Below, piece by piece: positions 47,256 through 56,810 of a stretch of 64,000 nt of DNA. This DNA comes from Nitrosospira multiformis (lineage in GTDB: Bacteria; Pseudomonadota; Gammaproteobacteria; Burkholderiales; Nitrosomonadaceae). Numbering within the stretch: position 1 is the first letter of the stretch; every line of letters starts with the position of its first letter. Made by a program: the position numbers and the translations under genes. The DNA lies in the NCBI RefSeq assembly GCF_900110185.1, contig NZ_FOCT01000001.1, positions 310,001 through 374,000 of the forward strand. The letters run 5' to 3'. Below the pieces are notes generated by a model. That model worked only from the letters and a program-made list of their open reading frames with translations, did no database searches and was not told the origin of the DNA.

Positions 47256-48290
47256 ATGGCCCAAGATTCCATGAACACACCCGCGGAGCAGATAGAAGAC
47301 GACCGACCCCTCTGGGATGTCGTGCTTGGAGTCTATGGCTACCCTGCATTACTGCTGGCGCACAAGCTGAAAATCTTTCCCCTGCTCGCCGATAAGCCGT
47401 TATCGCTCACCGCTATCTGTGGCAAGTTGAATATCAAAGCGCGGCCCACGGAAGCCATTTTAACCACTGCAACCGCAGCCGGTTTCTTATCCTTTCAGGA
47501 CGGGCGCTATTACCTCACGCCACTTGCGAGGCACTATTTGCTGGAGACAAGCCCGAACTATTTCGGCTATTTATGGGATCTGATGATAGACGACGATCAA
47601 GTACACTCATTTGCCAGCCTGAAAAAAGCAATCCTCTCAGACAGTCCCCAGGTCTACGGAGGAGCAGGTATATATCAATCTCCTGAGGAACAGGCTGAGC
47701 AGGTGCGGAAGTTTACCCGTGGCATGTACAGTTTCAGTATTACTTCGGCCTTCTATTGGCCAGGTATCCTTGATCTGTCCAACTACCGGACAATGCTTGA
47801 TATCGGAGGCAGTTCAGGTGCTCATTCGATTGGAGCCGTATCAAAATGGCCGCAGTTGCAGGCCGTCGTTTTCGATTTCCCGCTCGTCTGCGAGATCGCC
47901 CAGGAATTCATCGCCCGCCATGGCCTGCAGGACCGTATTCGAACACAGGAAGGAAACATGTGGAGCGACACTCTGCCTGCCGCAGATCTTCACTTTTATT
48001 CCACGGTCTACAACGATTGGCCTCCGGAAAAATGTAATTTCCTCACCGCTAAAAGCTTCAACAGTCTTCCTTCCGGAGGCCGTATCATCATCCATGGCAT
48101 GCTTTACAACGATGAAAAAACTGGACCATTCGCGGCCGCTGCCTTCAGCATGCTGATGATGGGATGGACGGAAGGCAGATCATATTCTGGAAGGGAGCTT
48201 TCAACCATGCTGGCGGAAGCGGGATTCCAGGACATCGAAGTGCATCCAGCCTTCGGTTACTACAGCCTGGTTACAGGAGTGAAGTCCTGA
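47256..48290 (+). CDS. O-methyltransferase-like SAM-dependent protein
   Basis: The 344-residue protein has an N-terminal winged dimerisation domain (about 15-95, with LLAHKLKIFPLLADKPLSLT) and a Rossmann methyltransferase domain with motif I LDIGGSSGAHSIGA near residues 184-197, a DFP post-II motif and STVYNDWPPEKC. This is the plant caffeate/hydroxyneurosporene O-methyltransferase layout. The usual catalytic histidine region reads STVYNDW, without His, so catalysis may differ. GAGGA lies upstream of the ATG at 47256; the earlier ATG at 47229 has no such site. Confidence 0.82.
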   Translation: MAQDSMNTPAEQIEDDRPLWDVVLGVYGYPALLLAHKLKIFPLLADKPLSLTAICGKLNIKARPTEAILTTATAAGFLSFQDGRYYLTPLARHYLLETSPNYFGYLWDLMIDDDQVHSFASLKKAILSDSPQVYGGAGIYQSPEEQAEQVRKFTRGMYSFSITSAFYWPGILDLSNYRTMLDIGGSSGAHSIGAVSKWPQLQAVVFDFPLVCEIAQEFIARHGLQDRIRTQEGNMWSDTLPAADLHFYSTVYNDWPPEKCNFLTAKSFNSLPSGGRIIIHGMLYNDEKTGPFAAAAFSMLMMGWTEGRSYSGRELSTMLAEAGFQDIEVHPAFGYYSLVTGVKS

Positions 48291-48306
48291 GATCTGTCCT
48301 GACAGC

Positions 48307-48331
48307 GCCCTTCATGCCTTTGATGAAGGGC
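48307..48331. terminator. Hairpin between convergent methyltransferase and ligD genes
   Basis: GCCCTTCAT and ATGAAGGGC form a perfect nine-base stem around a seven-base loop, 17 bases after the methyltransferase stop. It overlaps the last codons of ligD, which ends at 48312. It can serve either strand, but T tracts are absent. Confidence 0.45.
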
Positions 48332-50864
48332 TGAATCCCAGCTTTTTCATGGCAGGAACTATCGATTGATTCGTCTCTGCGTAGTCGGCCCAGGGCTCAT
48401 TACCCTTATCCAGGCGTTCATGAATATTGGAGGCGGACCAGCGAGTACTGCTTTTCAGCGAGGATAGTTCTTCCCACGCCAACGGTACAGAAACGCCCAA
48501 TCCAGGTCGTGCGCGTACTGACCAGGCGGATACAGTGGTGGCTCCGAACCCATTGCGCAGGTAATCGATGAAGATCTTTCCCACCCGGTTGCGCGGGCCG
48601 CTTTTTGCAGTGAAACGTGTCGGAATGATTTTAGCCAGATGCTGTACGATGGCCTGAGAGAAACCTTTCACCGTATCCCAATCGCGCAGCCTCCTGATCG
48701 GCACAATGATATGCAAACCTTTGCCCCCACTCGTTTTCAGGAAAGATTTCAACCCCAGTTCCCTGAGAAAGACATTGAGGAGCTGCGCCGACTCCTGGAT
48801 GAGCGCCCATTCGACTCCGCTGCCCGGGTCCAGGTCGAAAGTGATTCTGTCAGGCTTGCCAATGACATTCTTGGTGGCGTTCCACGTATGGAACTCGATC
48901 ACGTTCATCTGTGCTGCGGAAAGGAGGCCTTCAGCAGTTGAAACTTCGAGCAGCGGAGGATGGTCAGGGTCGAGCGAGGGATCAAGCTGCTCGACCCCCG
49001 GCATGTTCTCTTTCTCCCAATGCTTCTGAAAAAAGAGTTCGCCTGATACCCCCTCGGGAGCGCGCACGAGCGAGACCGGCCGCCGTGCGAGGTGGGGCAG
49101 CATCAAAGGCGCTACCAGTGAGTAGTAGCGTATGAGATCGATCTTCGTAAATCCGGTGGAGGGGTCGATTACCCGGTCCGGGTTCGTCACTTTCAGGGAT
49201 TTTGGAATGGCGCTTGCAGGCGCCGACTCCGCAGCAGGATGCACGGGCTTCTCGCGAACGATGACATCCGCCTTTTTGTCCGATCTCAAACCGTGGAATA
49301 CCGAGTGGCGAATGTGGCCCCCTCGCGTCCATTCCCTGAAGGAGACTTCTGCGATAAGCCGGGGTTCGACCCAATGCGCGTTTTTATCGATGCCACTCGC
49401 TTTCACAAAAGGGCTATCCGTCGAAGCAATTCTATCCAACTTTGCCCTTAGGTCCTGCAGTGTCTTATCGCTGAATCCCGCGCCCACATTTCCCGCATAT
49501 CTGAGTTTTCGATCTTCATCATAAAAGCCGAGCAGCAAAGATCCGATACCCTTCCGCGTACCTTTGGGATCGGTATATCCGCCGATAACGAATTCCTGGC
49601 GGTTTTTACATTTAAGCTTTATCCAGTCCTGAGAGCGGCGCGAGACATAAACCGAGGTTTTACGTTTACCGATCACCCCTTCCAGTCCAAGCCGGCAAGC
49701 GGAATCGAGAATTTTTGCTGGAGAGGCATCGAAAACGTCGCTGAAGCGTATTTCATCGGGGGAGTGTGCCTCAACCAGTTTTTGCAGTAACGTGCGGCGT
49801 TCGACAAGGGAAGCGTGTCGCAAATCATACCCATCATAGAAGGGCACATCGAAGAGATAATAAATGATGTGCTCCGTATGCGCGCTGTCGAAGGCATTCT
49901 GCAACGACTGGAAATCGGGAATGCCATTTGCATCCAGCACCGCAATTTCCCCATCGAGCCACGCCGACTTCAATCTCATCTTCCCTATTGCTTTTACCAG
50001 ATGCGGGAGCTTACGGGACCAATCATTTCCGTTTCGCGTTATGAGGCGAACTTCTCCTCCCTCTATTCTGCTCAACATCCGGTACCCGTCAAACTTGATT
50101 TCGTAAATCCACTCTTCCGGATCCAAAGGGGGTTCGTCCACAAGTGTGGCGAGCTCCGGCCTCAATGTGTGCGGAAGATCGGCCTTGCGCGCATTGTCCG
50201 GCAAGGCCGTTTTAGCTCCCTTTCGTGATATCGAACTACTTTTGGGTGATCCGCTTGCCGACGTTGCGGGAGCCTTGGAAGGCTCTGACAGGTCGAGTTC
50301 GGCCACACTGTCCGGCATTTCGTCCACCACGCTATACTCCCGCGATGAACGCACATATTCATCCTTTTCTTTTATCAGCAGCCAGGGTTCCTGCTTTTTG
50401 TTTTCCTCCTTTCTCATGCGCACCAGGGTCCAATGCCCTTTCAGCTTGAGCCCGCGCAGCTCGAATTTCAGCTTGCCGTCACGATACCCCTTGTGCGGAT
50501 CTTCGAGAGGAAGCCAGGTTCCCTTATCCCAAATAATGACTTTACCGGCCCCATACTGACCTGAGGGTATCTCGCCCTCAAAACTGTTATAGGAAATGGG
50601 ATGATCTTCGACGTGAACCGCCATGCGTTTGTCGGTAGGGTCGAAACTGGGGCCTTTGGGAACAGCCCAGCTCTTCATCGTTCCTTCCAGTTCCAGCCGG
50701 AAGTCGTAGTGCAGACGCGTTGCCCAATGCTTCTGGACAACAAACGACAAAGCCTTGGCAGTGCTCTTGATAGCTGCCTTGCCGCTGGCAGCGCCGCTCG
50801 GCTCAGGTGTTATCGAGAAATCACGTTTAGCACGGTAAGTTTTAAGCGGGTCATCATTTCTCAT
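48312..50864 (-). CDS. ligD: ATP-dependent DNA ligase LigD, three-domain
   Basis: LigD is the bacterial non-homologous end-joining ligase. The 850 residues have the order phosphoesterase (about 35-165, with HWATRLHYDFRLELEG and MAVHVEDHP), ligase (about 230-535, nucleotidyl Lys257 in YEIKFDGYR) and polymerase (about 560-840, with ITFDLDPGSG). This matches the PE-LIG-POL arrangement of Pseudomonas LigD, with a Ser/Pro/Lys-rich linker near 190-230. It ends 20 bases from the opposing methyltransferase gene and follows ku by 15 bases. Confidence 0.95.
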   Translation of the reverse strand: MRNDDPLKTYRAKRDFSITPEPSGAASGKAAIKSTAKALSFVVQKHWATRLHYDFRLELEGTMKSWAVPKGPSFDPTDKRMAVHVEDHPISYNSFEGEIPSGQYGAGKVIIWDKGTWLPLEDPHKGYRDGKLKFELRGLKLKGHWTLVRMRKEENKKQEPWLLIKEKDEYVRSSREYSVVDEMPDSVAELDLSEPSKAPATSASGSPKSSSISRKGAKTALPDNARKADLPHTLRPELATLVDEPPLDPEEWIYEIKFDGYRMLSRIEGGEVRLITRNGNDWSRKLPHLVKAIGKMRLKSAWLDGEIAVLDANGIPDFQSLQNAFDSAHTEHIIYYLFDVPFYDGYDLRHASLVERRTLLQKLVEAHSPDEIRFSDVFDASPAKILDSACRLGLEGVIGKRKTSVYVSRRSQDWIKLKCKNRQEFVIGGYTDPKGTRKGIGSLLLGFYDEDRKLRYAGNVGAGFSDKTLQDLRAKLDRIASTDSPFVKASGIDKNAHWVEPRLIAEVSFREWTRGGHIRHSVFHGLRSDKKADVIVREKPVHPAAESAPASAIPKSLKVTNPDRVIDPSTGFTKIDLIRYYSLVAPLMLPHLARRPVSLVRAPEGVSGELFFQKHWEKENMPGVEQLDPSLDPDHPPLLEVSTAEGLLSAAQMNVIEFHTWNATKNVIGKPDRITFDLDPGSGVEWALIQESAQLLNVFLRELGLKSFLKTSGGKGLHIIVPIRRLRDWDTVKGFSQAIVQHLAKIIPTRFTAKSGPRNRVGKIFIDYLRNGFGATTVSAWSVRARPGLGVSVPLAWEELSSLKSSTRWSASNIHERLDKGNEPWADYAETNQSIVPAMKKLGFSPSSKA

Positions 50865-50879
50865 TCTATGGAATGCGCC

Positions 50880-51797
50880 CTATACCGCCCGGCGCTTGTG
50901 CGCGCCGCGGGCAGGTGCAGATGAGGCAGTCGTCGATTTGGCGGGCTTTCTGACAGGTCGCCGGTCACGGTCTTCGTTGTCTGTGCGTTTCTTCAGGCTG
51001 CGCTGGAGCAATTCAGTGAGATCGAGTATTTGCGCACCACCGCCACGCTGTAACTCGACTTCTTCCGGCTCTACTACGGTTTGTATATCACCCGTTTCAA
51101 CTTTCTCGTTCACGAGTTTCATGATTTCGTCCTTAAACGAATCATGGAATTCATCCGGGTCCCATTTGCCGCTCATGTCCATCACTAACTGCTCAGCCAT
51201 TTTCAATTCTTTATCGGTAATGCCGGCCTCCTTGGCACCCTCGGCCGGAAAACTCAGATTTTCCGAGCTGCGGATTTCATCTCCCCAGCGCAATAGATTA
51301 AGAACCAATGCGCGGCCGAACGGAATAAGAGCGGCAAGATGCTGCTTTGTTTGAATGATCACTCGGGCAATGCCGACGCGCTCGGTCCTGGACAGGGTCT
51401 CGCGCAAAAGCGCATAAACTTTTTCGCCTTTATTGGCGGGTGTGACATAGTAGGGACGCTCCAGATAGATGAAGGGTATATCAGTTGCCGGCACGAACAT
51501 TTCAATCGCGATCGTCTGCGTGGTCTTGGGATAAGCGGCGGCGATCTCCTCCTGGCTCAAAATCACGTAATGACCATCCTCGTACTCGATTCCCTTGACG
51601 ATATCTTCCTTATCGATCTCCTTCCCGGTCCTCTTGTTGATGCGTTTATACCCGACAGGATCCATACTGCGCTTGTCCAGCCAGTCGAAATTCAAACCCT
51701 GCTCTGTCGTTGCGGTATGAAGGGCCACGGGGATATGCACCAGCCCAAAACTGATGGCACCCTTCCATAAAGCCCGGGTTGAAGCAGACGCAACCAT
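50880..51797 (-). CDS. ku: Non-homologous end joining protein Ku
   Basis: Ku binds DNA ends and recruits LigD. The 305-residue protein begins with the family's ALWKGAISFGLVHIPVAL and contains FIYLERPYYVTP and ELKMAEQLVMDMSGKWDPDEFHD, followed by a basic C-terminal tail (KRRAV end) that contributes to DNA binding. The gene is directly upstream of ligD (15-base gap), the standard ku-ligD operon, so they are coexpressed. The start has a region with few ribosome-binding features. Confidence 0.95.
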   Translation of the reverse strand: MVASASTRALWKGAISFGLVHIPVALHTATTEQGLNFDWLDKRSMDPVGYKRINKRTGKEIDKEDIVKGIEYEDGHYVILSQEEIAAAYPKTTQTIAIEMFVPATDIPFIYLERPYYVTPANKGEKVYALLRETLSRTERVGIARVIIQTKQHLAALIPFGRALVLNLLRWGDEIRSSENLSFPAEGAKEAGITDKELKMAEQLVMDMSGKWDPDEFHDSFKDEIMKLVNEKVETGDIQTVVEPEEVELQRGGGAQILDLTELLQRSLKKRTDNEDRDRRPVRKPAKSTTASSAPARGAHKRRAV

Positions 51798-52148
51798 GAT
51801 TGATCGGAGAAATGAATCCCTTTTCAGCGGTAAATATCGAAATACAAATCATGCTCTTCCCTCCTCCGCTTGTATGTGCGATTGCGCACCCTGGAAAATA
51901 CAAGCCTTTTCCACTCTGCCACTCTGATTTGTGTTCTTTCGAACGGAACTGCAGGTCTATGGATGAGATGATCGATTCAAGGTGAAACTGGACACGAAGC
52001 CTGATCGCAGGGGCAAAAAGATGTGCCGAACAGCCTACGCGAAGCCGTGCATGCCTTTAACGCTTTTTATGCATTGAACTTAACATAATACGTAATATCG
52101 ACATAATCTCGGCTGGAGCACAGCTTGTTTTCAGGAGAAGGGAGGAAT
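51798..52148. other. Divergent intergenic region between ku and a small membrane protein
   Basis: No gene is recognised. It holds the ku-ligD promoter (leftward) and that of the small membrane protein (rightward). An A/T-rich stretch around 52078-52112 (ACATAATACGTAATATCGAC) may contain a -10-like element. Confidence 0.45.
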
Positions 52149-52376
52149 ATGGATTACTTCAATTTACTACAGTGGCCTGCCATGGTGATCAATATTCTTT
52201 CGGTCTGGCTTCTGACCTACCAGGCCAAGCGGATGCGTCACACCGGTTTTCTGTTTTCCCTCCTCAGCAATGTATTATGGGTAATCTGGGGGTGGCACGT
52301 CGAAGCATTCGCGGTTCTCGGTCTCCAGTTGGCCCTGGCAACAATCAATATCCGCGGAGCTCGAAAGACCGACTAA
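52149..52376 (+). CDS. Small two-helix membrane protein
   Basis: The 75-residue protein starts at an ATG preceded by GGGAGG. It has about two membrane helices (WPAMVINILSVWLLTY and VLWVIWGWHVEAFAVLGLQL), a short basic loop YQAKRMRHTG, and a basic tail. I do not recognise a named family. The layout has some likeness to one half of PnuC- or SemiSWEET-like transporters, but this is weak. Function unknown. Confidence 0.7.
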   Translation: MDYFNLLQWPAMVINILSVWLLTYQAKRMRHTGFLFSLLSNVLWVIWGWHVEAFAVLGLQLALATINIRGARKTD

Positions 52377-52607
52377 ATAATCCGGAACAAGCGCACAGGC
52401 ACATCCTGTTCGCAATTCCGCCCGATCCGTTGCTTCAGAATACATAACTCGCTTTCACTGTCTGTCCTTTTCCCTGCAATGGCCCTCCATCACGCCCAGC
52501 TTTGCGCGGCTGAATTTCCCCATGGAATTCCTCGTTAATGGAAGGGTTTTTCAAGACCGTGTCCGCAATTTAGGTTATGATAACTCCGTAGTCTGCAGAC
52601 CCAACTT

Positions 52608-54371
52608 ATGCGAACTCTCTTTGCCTATTGCATGCTTTCCCCGAGGCGTACTGCGTACGTCCTGGTTGCGCTTCTGGCGGCAGGCATTGCAGAAGGCTTA
52701 AGCCTCACTGCCCTCCTTCCACTCCTTTCGATTGCTGTCGGCGATTCCGCCAGTTCGGACATGGGTCGGCACATCGCCGAAGTTCTCCAGAACATCGGGA
52801 TTTCTCCCACCATAGGCACCATGCTGCTGATCATCGTGGGAGGAATGATCCTCAAAAGCCTCATATTATTGATGGCGAACAGGCAGGTCGGTTATGCAGT
52901 GGCCCATGTGGCCACCGTCCTCCGCCTCGAACTGATCGATGCGCTGCTTGCCAGCCGCTGGCAGTATTACCTGCGCCAGCCAATGGGTTCGCTTGCCAAT
53001 TCCGTCGCCACTGAAGCATACCGGGCAGCCAATGGCTTTGAGCACAGCGTCACTGTACTCGCACTGGCCGTACAGGTTGTCGTCTATGGGACCGTGGCCA
53101 TGTTTGTTTCATGGGAGGCTACCCTTACTTCCATTCTGGTGGGCATCATCATGATGCAGGTGCTGCACCAGTTGATTCGTGCGACACGCAAGGCGGGAAC
53201 CAGGCAGACCCATCTGCTGCGAAACCTGCTGACGTATCTTTCGGATGTGCTCGTTTCGGTAAAATCGCTCAAGGCCATGGCGAGAGACAATGTAGCCGAA
53301 GCGATCCTGCGCGACCAGACCCAGCAACTGGAAAAGGCTACCCGGCGGGAAATCATCGCGCGTGAAGCCCTGATGGCTCTGCAGGAGCCTATCCTCGCCA
53401 CACTGATGGCAATCGGCCTTTATCTGGCTCTGGAAATATGGGGACTTTCGTTGCCCTCGGTGATGGTGATGGTTTTTCTTCTGACCCGGCTTCTCAGTCT
53501 GCTCAACAAGACGCAGAGGAAATACCAGAATCTGATGGCGCAGGAAAGCGCCTACTGGGCCTTGCGTACCGCTGTCGCAGAAGCGCGTGCCGCAGCGGAA
53601 AGAACATCAGGCACCCGCGAACCGACGCTTGAAAAGGGCATCAGCCTCCGCCACGTCAATTTCGATTACGACACCCGGCCGATTTTTCAGGACCTGAATC
53701 TCGAAATCCCGGTCAGGTCGTTCACCACCATAGCCGGCCCGTCGGGGGTCGGCAAAAGCACCATGCTGGATCTCCTGTGCGGCCTGGTGGACCCCAAATC
53801 CGGCGAAATCCTCGTGGATGGCGTGCCCATGCGAGACATCAATCCACGTGCTTGGCGCCGCATGATCGGATATGTCGCCCAGGAGAACGTCCTGCTACAT
53901 GACAGTATTCTCAACAATATTCTCGTCGGCGCACCCGAACTGAGTGAAGCGGATGCGGAAAGAGCACTGCGCCAGGCTGGCGCCTGGGAGTTCGTCAGTG
54001 GATTGCCGGATGGTCTCTATACCATTGTCGGCGAGCGTGGCGGCCTGTTATCCGGGGGACAGCGCCAACGCATTGCCATTGCCCGGGCACTGGCTCACCG
54101 CCCGCTCTTTCTGGTACTGGATGAACCGACGAGTGCGCTCGATCCGGAAAGTGAACGGCTTGTCTGTGAAACCCTGCGAAACCTCACACAGGAACTCACG
54201 GTTGTTGCTGTCTCCCACCAGCCAGCGCTGATCAGCGCAGCGGATGTAATTTTTGCGCTTTCCCAAGGAAAAGCGGAACGGGTGCAGCCGGCGGAGGCAG
54301 CTCGTTACGCACCCGCGGAGCGGGAACCTTCCTCCTTGTCTCACAGGGAAGTGGTTTTCGTTTCCCGTTAA
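52608..54371 (+). CDS. ABC exporter, fused permease and ATPase
   Basis: The 587-residue protein has an N-terminal six-helix permease domain (about 10-310) and a C-terminal ATPase domain with Walker A GPSGVGKST (near 382), signature LSGGQRQRIAIARAL (near 482), Walker B LFLVLDEPTSALD and switch His in VSHQ. This is the MsbA/HlyB half-transporter type, which works as a homodimer in the inner membrane. The genes downstream (FkbM and RgpF-type, on the opposite strand) suggest lipid-linked sugar or polysaccharide export. Confidence 0.9.
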   Translation: MRTLFAYCMLSPRRTAYVLVALLAAGIAEGLSLTALLPLLSIAVGDSASSDMGRHIAEVLQNIGISPTIGTMLLIIVGGMILKSLILLMANRQVGYAVAHVATVLRLELIDALLASRWQYYLRQPMGSLANSVATEAYRAANGFEHSVTVLALAVQVVVYGTVAMFVSWEATLTSILVGIIMMQVLHQLIRATRKAGTRQTHLLRNLLTYLSDVLVSVKSLKAMARDNVAEAILRDQTQQLEKATRREIIAREALMALQEPILATLMAIGLYLALEIWGLSLPSVMVMVFLLTRLLSLLNKTQRKYQNLMAQESAYWALRTAVAEARAAAERTSGTREPTLEKGISLRHVNFDYDTRPIFQDLNLEIPVRSFTTIAGPSGVGKSTMLDLLCGLVDPKSGEILVDGVPMRDINPRAWRRMIGYVAQENVLLHDSILNNILVGAPELSEADAERALRQAGAWEFVSGLPDGLYTIVGERGGLLSGGQRQRIAIARALAHRPLFLVLDEPTSALDPESERLVCETLRNLTQELTVVAVSHQPALISAADVIFALSQGKAERVQPAEAARYAPAEREPSSLSHREVVFVSR

Positions 54372-54524
54372 GAGGTCAACGAGTGCCTGCCTGAGCCTTC
54401 GTCTCCGCTCTCCCTGATCCCGAGTCGTCGAAGGATCGAAGGCGCAAGCAGTATTCAGGACAAGCTCCTCCAGCATTCTCAGGACAAGTGTATCGGCGAT
54501 TCAGCAAAGAGGAGGTGATCAATC

Positions 54525-55292
54525 CTATTTCGCGAACACGAAGCAGGTTTCACCCCAATTCCTGGTGGTTTTGAATCTGACTTTCAAACCTGCCTGCTCC
54601 ATCAGCGCTACCGCTTCCTGCTGCTCCTCGACTGTTCCCAGCTCGACGATGACGGATCTCAGTGCCGGATTCCTGAGCACATTCCCCGCACCCCGGATGA
54701 TGGCCATCTCGATGCCATCCACATCGATCTTAATGTAGTTGGGATAAGGAAATCCCCATTTTGAGCATAAGTTGTCGAGTGTCACCCCGAACATGCCCTG
54801 AATATGCGCGGCGGGTTTTTTCATATTCTTCAAATCTTCTTTTCCGAACTGGGAGCGATTTCCACCGCCTATGAATTTGGGAATATAAAGTTTCGAAAAG
54901 CCTTCCTCTCCGGAAACAGCCACGCAATAGGAGGTAATATTTTTCTCGAGCTTGTTGAGGTAAATGTTTTTATTCAACAAATAATAATTGGCGCACTGGG
55001 GCTCGAACGAATATACATGGATGTCCTTCCCGTATTTCTTTGCTGGATACAGGGAATACTGACCGATATTCGCTCCCAGATCGAAGAAACAGGAACCCGG
55101 TTCAAAACCGTCAAGCCAGTCCAGGGTATCGGGTTCTTTTATTGAATACGTTTTTGCCCGCTGGAGCGTCCGAAAATTGTCCACCGCGATACGTATGGAT
55201 TGACCTTTGACATTGACTTTAGTGTAGCCGCCCTTCAACCCGTAGAGCGCTACAGCGCATCCGGATAATACATCCATGAAAAATGAAGACAT
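54525..55292 (-). CDS. FkbM family methyltransferase
   Basis: The 255-residue protein has the FkbM Rossmann core: SCFFDLGANIGQYSLYPAKK (motif I), VYSFEPQCANYYLLNKNI, NYIKIDVDGIEMAIIRGA and a C-terminal VIVELGTVEEQQEAV. FkbM enzymes methylate hydroxyls on sugars and polyketides. Here, next to an ABC exporter and an RgpF-type protein, it probably methylates a surface glycan. The start at 55292 is an ATG with a poor ribosome-binding site. Confidence 0.88.
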   Translation of the reverse strand: MSSFFMDVLSGCAVALYGLKGGYTKVNVKGQSIRIAVDNFRTLQRAKTYSIKEPDTLDWLDGFEPGSCFFDLGANIGQYSLYPAKKYGKDIHVYSFEPQCANYYLLNKNIYLNKLEKNITSYCVAVSGEEGFSKLYIPKFIGGGNRSQFGKEDLKNMKKPAAHIQGMFGVTLDNLCSKWGFPYPNYIKIDVDGIEMAIIRGAGNVLRNPALRSVIVELGTVEEQQEAVALMEQAGLKVRFKTTRNWGETCFVFAK

Positions 55293-55557
55293 CTATGCTG
55301 ACCGTAACTTTATGAGTAGAGGTAAAAACAGAAAACAGTGGAAGGGCGAAGGATATCCGGTTTATAGTCCCGGAGCCCAGATATTTTTGCTGCAAACTCC
55401 CGAGTGCGGATCATCAACAGGGTGAGCGGCGCCGTCTACAGGTTGCTCAATCGTCACTTCAGCGGAAGCGGGAAATCCACATGCGAGGGTTCTGATTCCT
55501 TCTTTCGAGGCTTCAAGGGAATGACAAAGGGAAATCACCGTCAGGCAGAATCGTGTC

Positions 55558-56535
55558 TTATCCGCGGGGCAACATCCAGTCGTTGAGAATTTCTGTCTCG
55601 TAGGAAGAACCCGCCTCCGCGAGGACCGCTGAAACTTCCCCCAGGCTCACACCTCTTCTTGTCAGCATGCTTTTTTTGAGGAACGGGAATCCAAACTCGG
55701 TAATAAGCGGCTTCCACAGGTGAAAGGTCGATTCGACCCATTGCAGCGGCCTTTGATGATAATCAGTTGGAGCAAGAACCTGTCCCAGACTGTAGAGCGC
55801 TGCAAGACGAAAGCGCCGACTGAGGAAGCGGGAAAAACCGACTTCATATCTGCGAACGATGGCCAGCTTGAATTCCAGAACCTCGATTTCCGCAAAGAAG
55901 CGAAGAAATTCATCGGAGGACACGGCTTTTTTCTTGCAGTAGAGGAAATAGGACTGCAGGTGGGGATAAAAACGAAAAGAATCCGTCATTCCCACGATAT
56001 CAGCCTCGCTGCCTTCGAGTCTGGCGATGATATTATCGATGCTGAAAAGCGGACCGAGAACGCTGTCGTTGGCTAACAGAAGACCACTGTGCTCGCGATA
56101 TTCGGGATATTTTTCCAGAGCTGTTTTCCACCCATAGAAATCGTATCCTTTGTTCTCACGGTTTATTATTGCGATACAGCATCGAGACAGTTTTTCCAGA
56201 TCGCTTCCAGAAATCATGCTGCTTGAGCTGATGAATACGATATCGAAACCGGCTAGCATCAGAGCATTGAGGTAGTAATACACGTTCTCCCTGACAACGC
56301 TATCTTTGTCGAAGCTGCAAAAAAGGCAAACGGGACGATCATAACGGGGAGATATGGCCTTTTCATACAACCTCACCAGCGGCCTTTCATCTGCCTTCTC
56401 TCTTTTAAGCAGGTAGAAGGATAAATCACGCGCATACTTCAAGTCTTTGACCACGCCCTTCACCGCCCATTTTATGGGTAAAGCGCGGTTGGGTTTGTGA
56501 CGCAATTCAGACAGCTCCTCAGGCAGGATTTTCAT
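55558..56535 (-). CDS. Rhamnan synthesis protein F (RgpF) family
   Basis: The 325-residue protein has the RgpF signature: NRENKGYDFYGWKTALEKY and LLLANDSVLGPLF, then VGMTDSF and the end KKSMLTRRGVSLG. In streptococci RgpF takes part in rhamnose-glucose polysaccharide assembly, and related domains transfer rhamnosyl or other residues to surface polymers. I take the ATG at 56535 rather than the GTG two codons upstream. Its neighbours (FkbM and ABC exporter) support a polysaccharide role. Confidence 0.83.
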   Translation of the reverse strand: MKILPEELSELRHKPNRALPIKWAVKGVVKDLKYARDLSFYLLKREKADERPLVRLYEKAISPRYDRPVCLFCSFDKDSVVRENVYYYLNALMLAGFDIVFISSSSMISGSDLEKLSRCCIAIINRENKGYDFYGWKTALEKYPEYREHSGLLLANDSVLGPLFSIDNIIARLEGSEADIVGMTDSFRFYPHLQSYFLYCKKKAVSSDEFLRFFAEIEVLEFKLAIVRRYEVGFSRFLSRRFRLAALYSLGQVLAPTDYHQRPLQWVESTFHLWKPLITEFGFPFLKKSMLTRRGVSLGEVSAVLAEAGSSYETEILNDWMLPRG

Positions 56536-56773
56536 GACCACCTGTGCCCCAGCATGACAGTCAACGTATTCAGGATATCAGCTTCGCTCGTTTTTTTGTC
56601 ATCACGAATTTGCAGCATACAGGGAAAGCGCAGCGCAACACCTGCTTCATGCCGTGTCGATGGTGTACGAATCAATCTTTGATTTCCACCAGATAGCAGG
56701 TTCTTGATGCGACTCATGCCATATTGCGCGTTTATCCCCTTGAATGTACAGAACCGCCCTGGATGAACCGGAA

Positions 56774-56810
56774 CCTAAAAAAGAAAAAAAGCAATAGCAG
56801 CCTATTGCTT
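56774..56810 (-). terminator. Factor-independent terminator of the PEBP gene
   Basis: On the minus strand AAGCAATAG and CTATTGCTT form a nine-base stem with a four-base loop (56789-56810), followed by TTTTTCTTTTTTAGG. This is a textbook stem and T tract. The stem covers the TAG stop codon of the PEBP gene. Confidence 0.75.
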
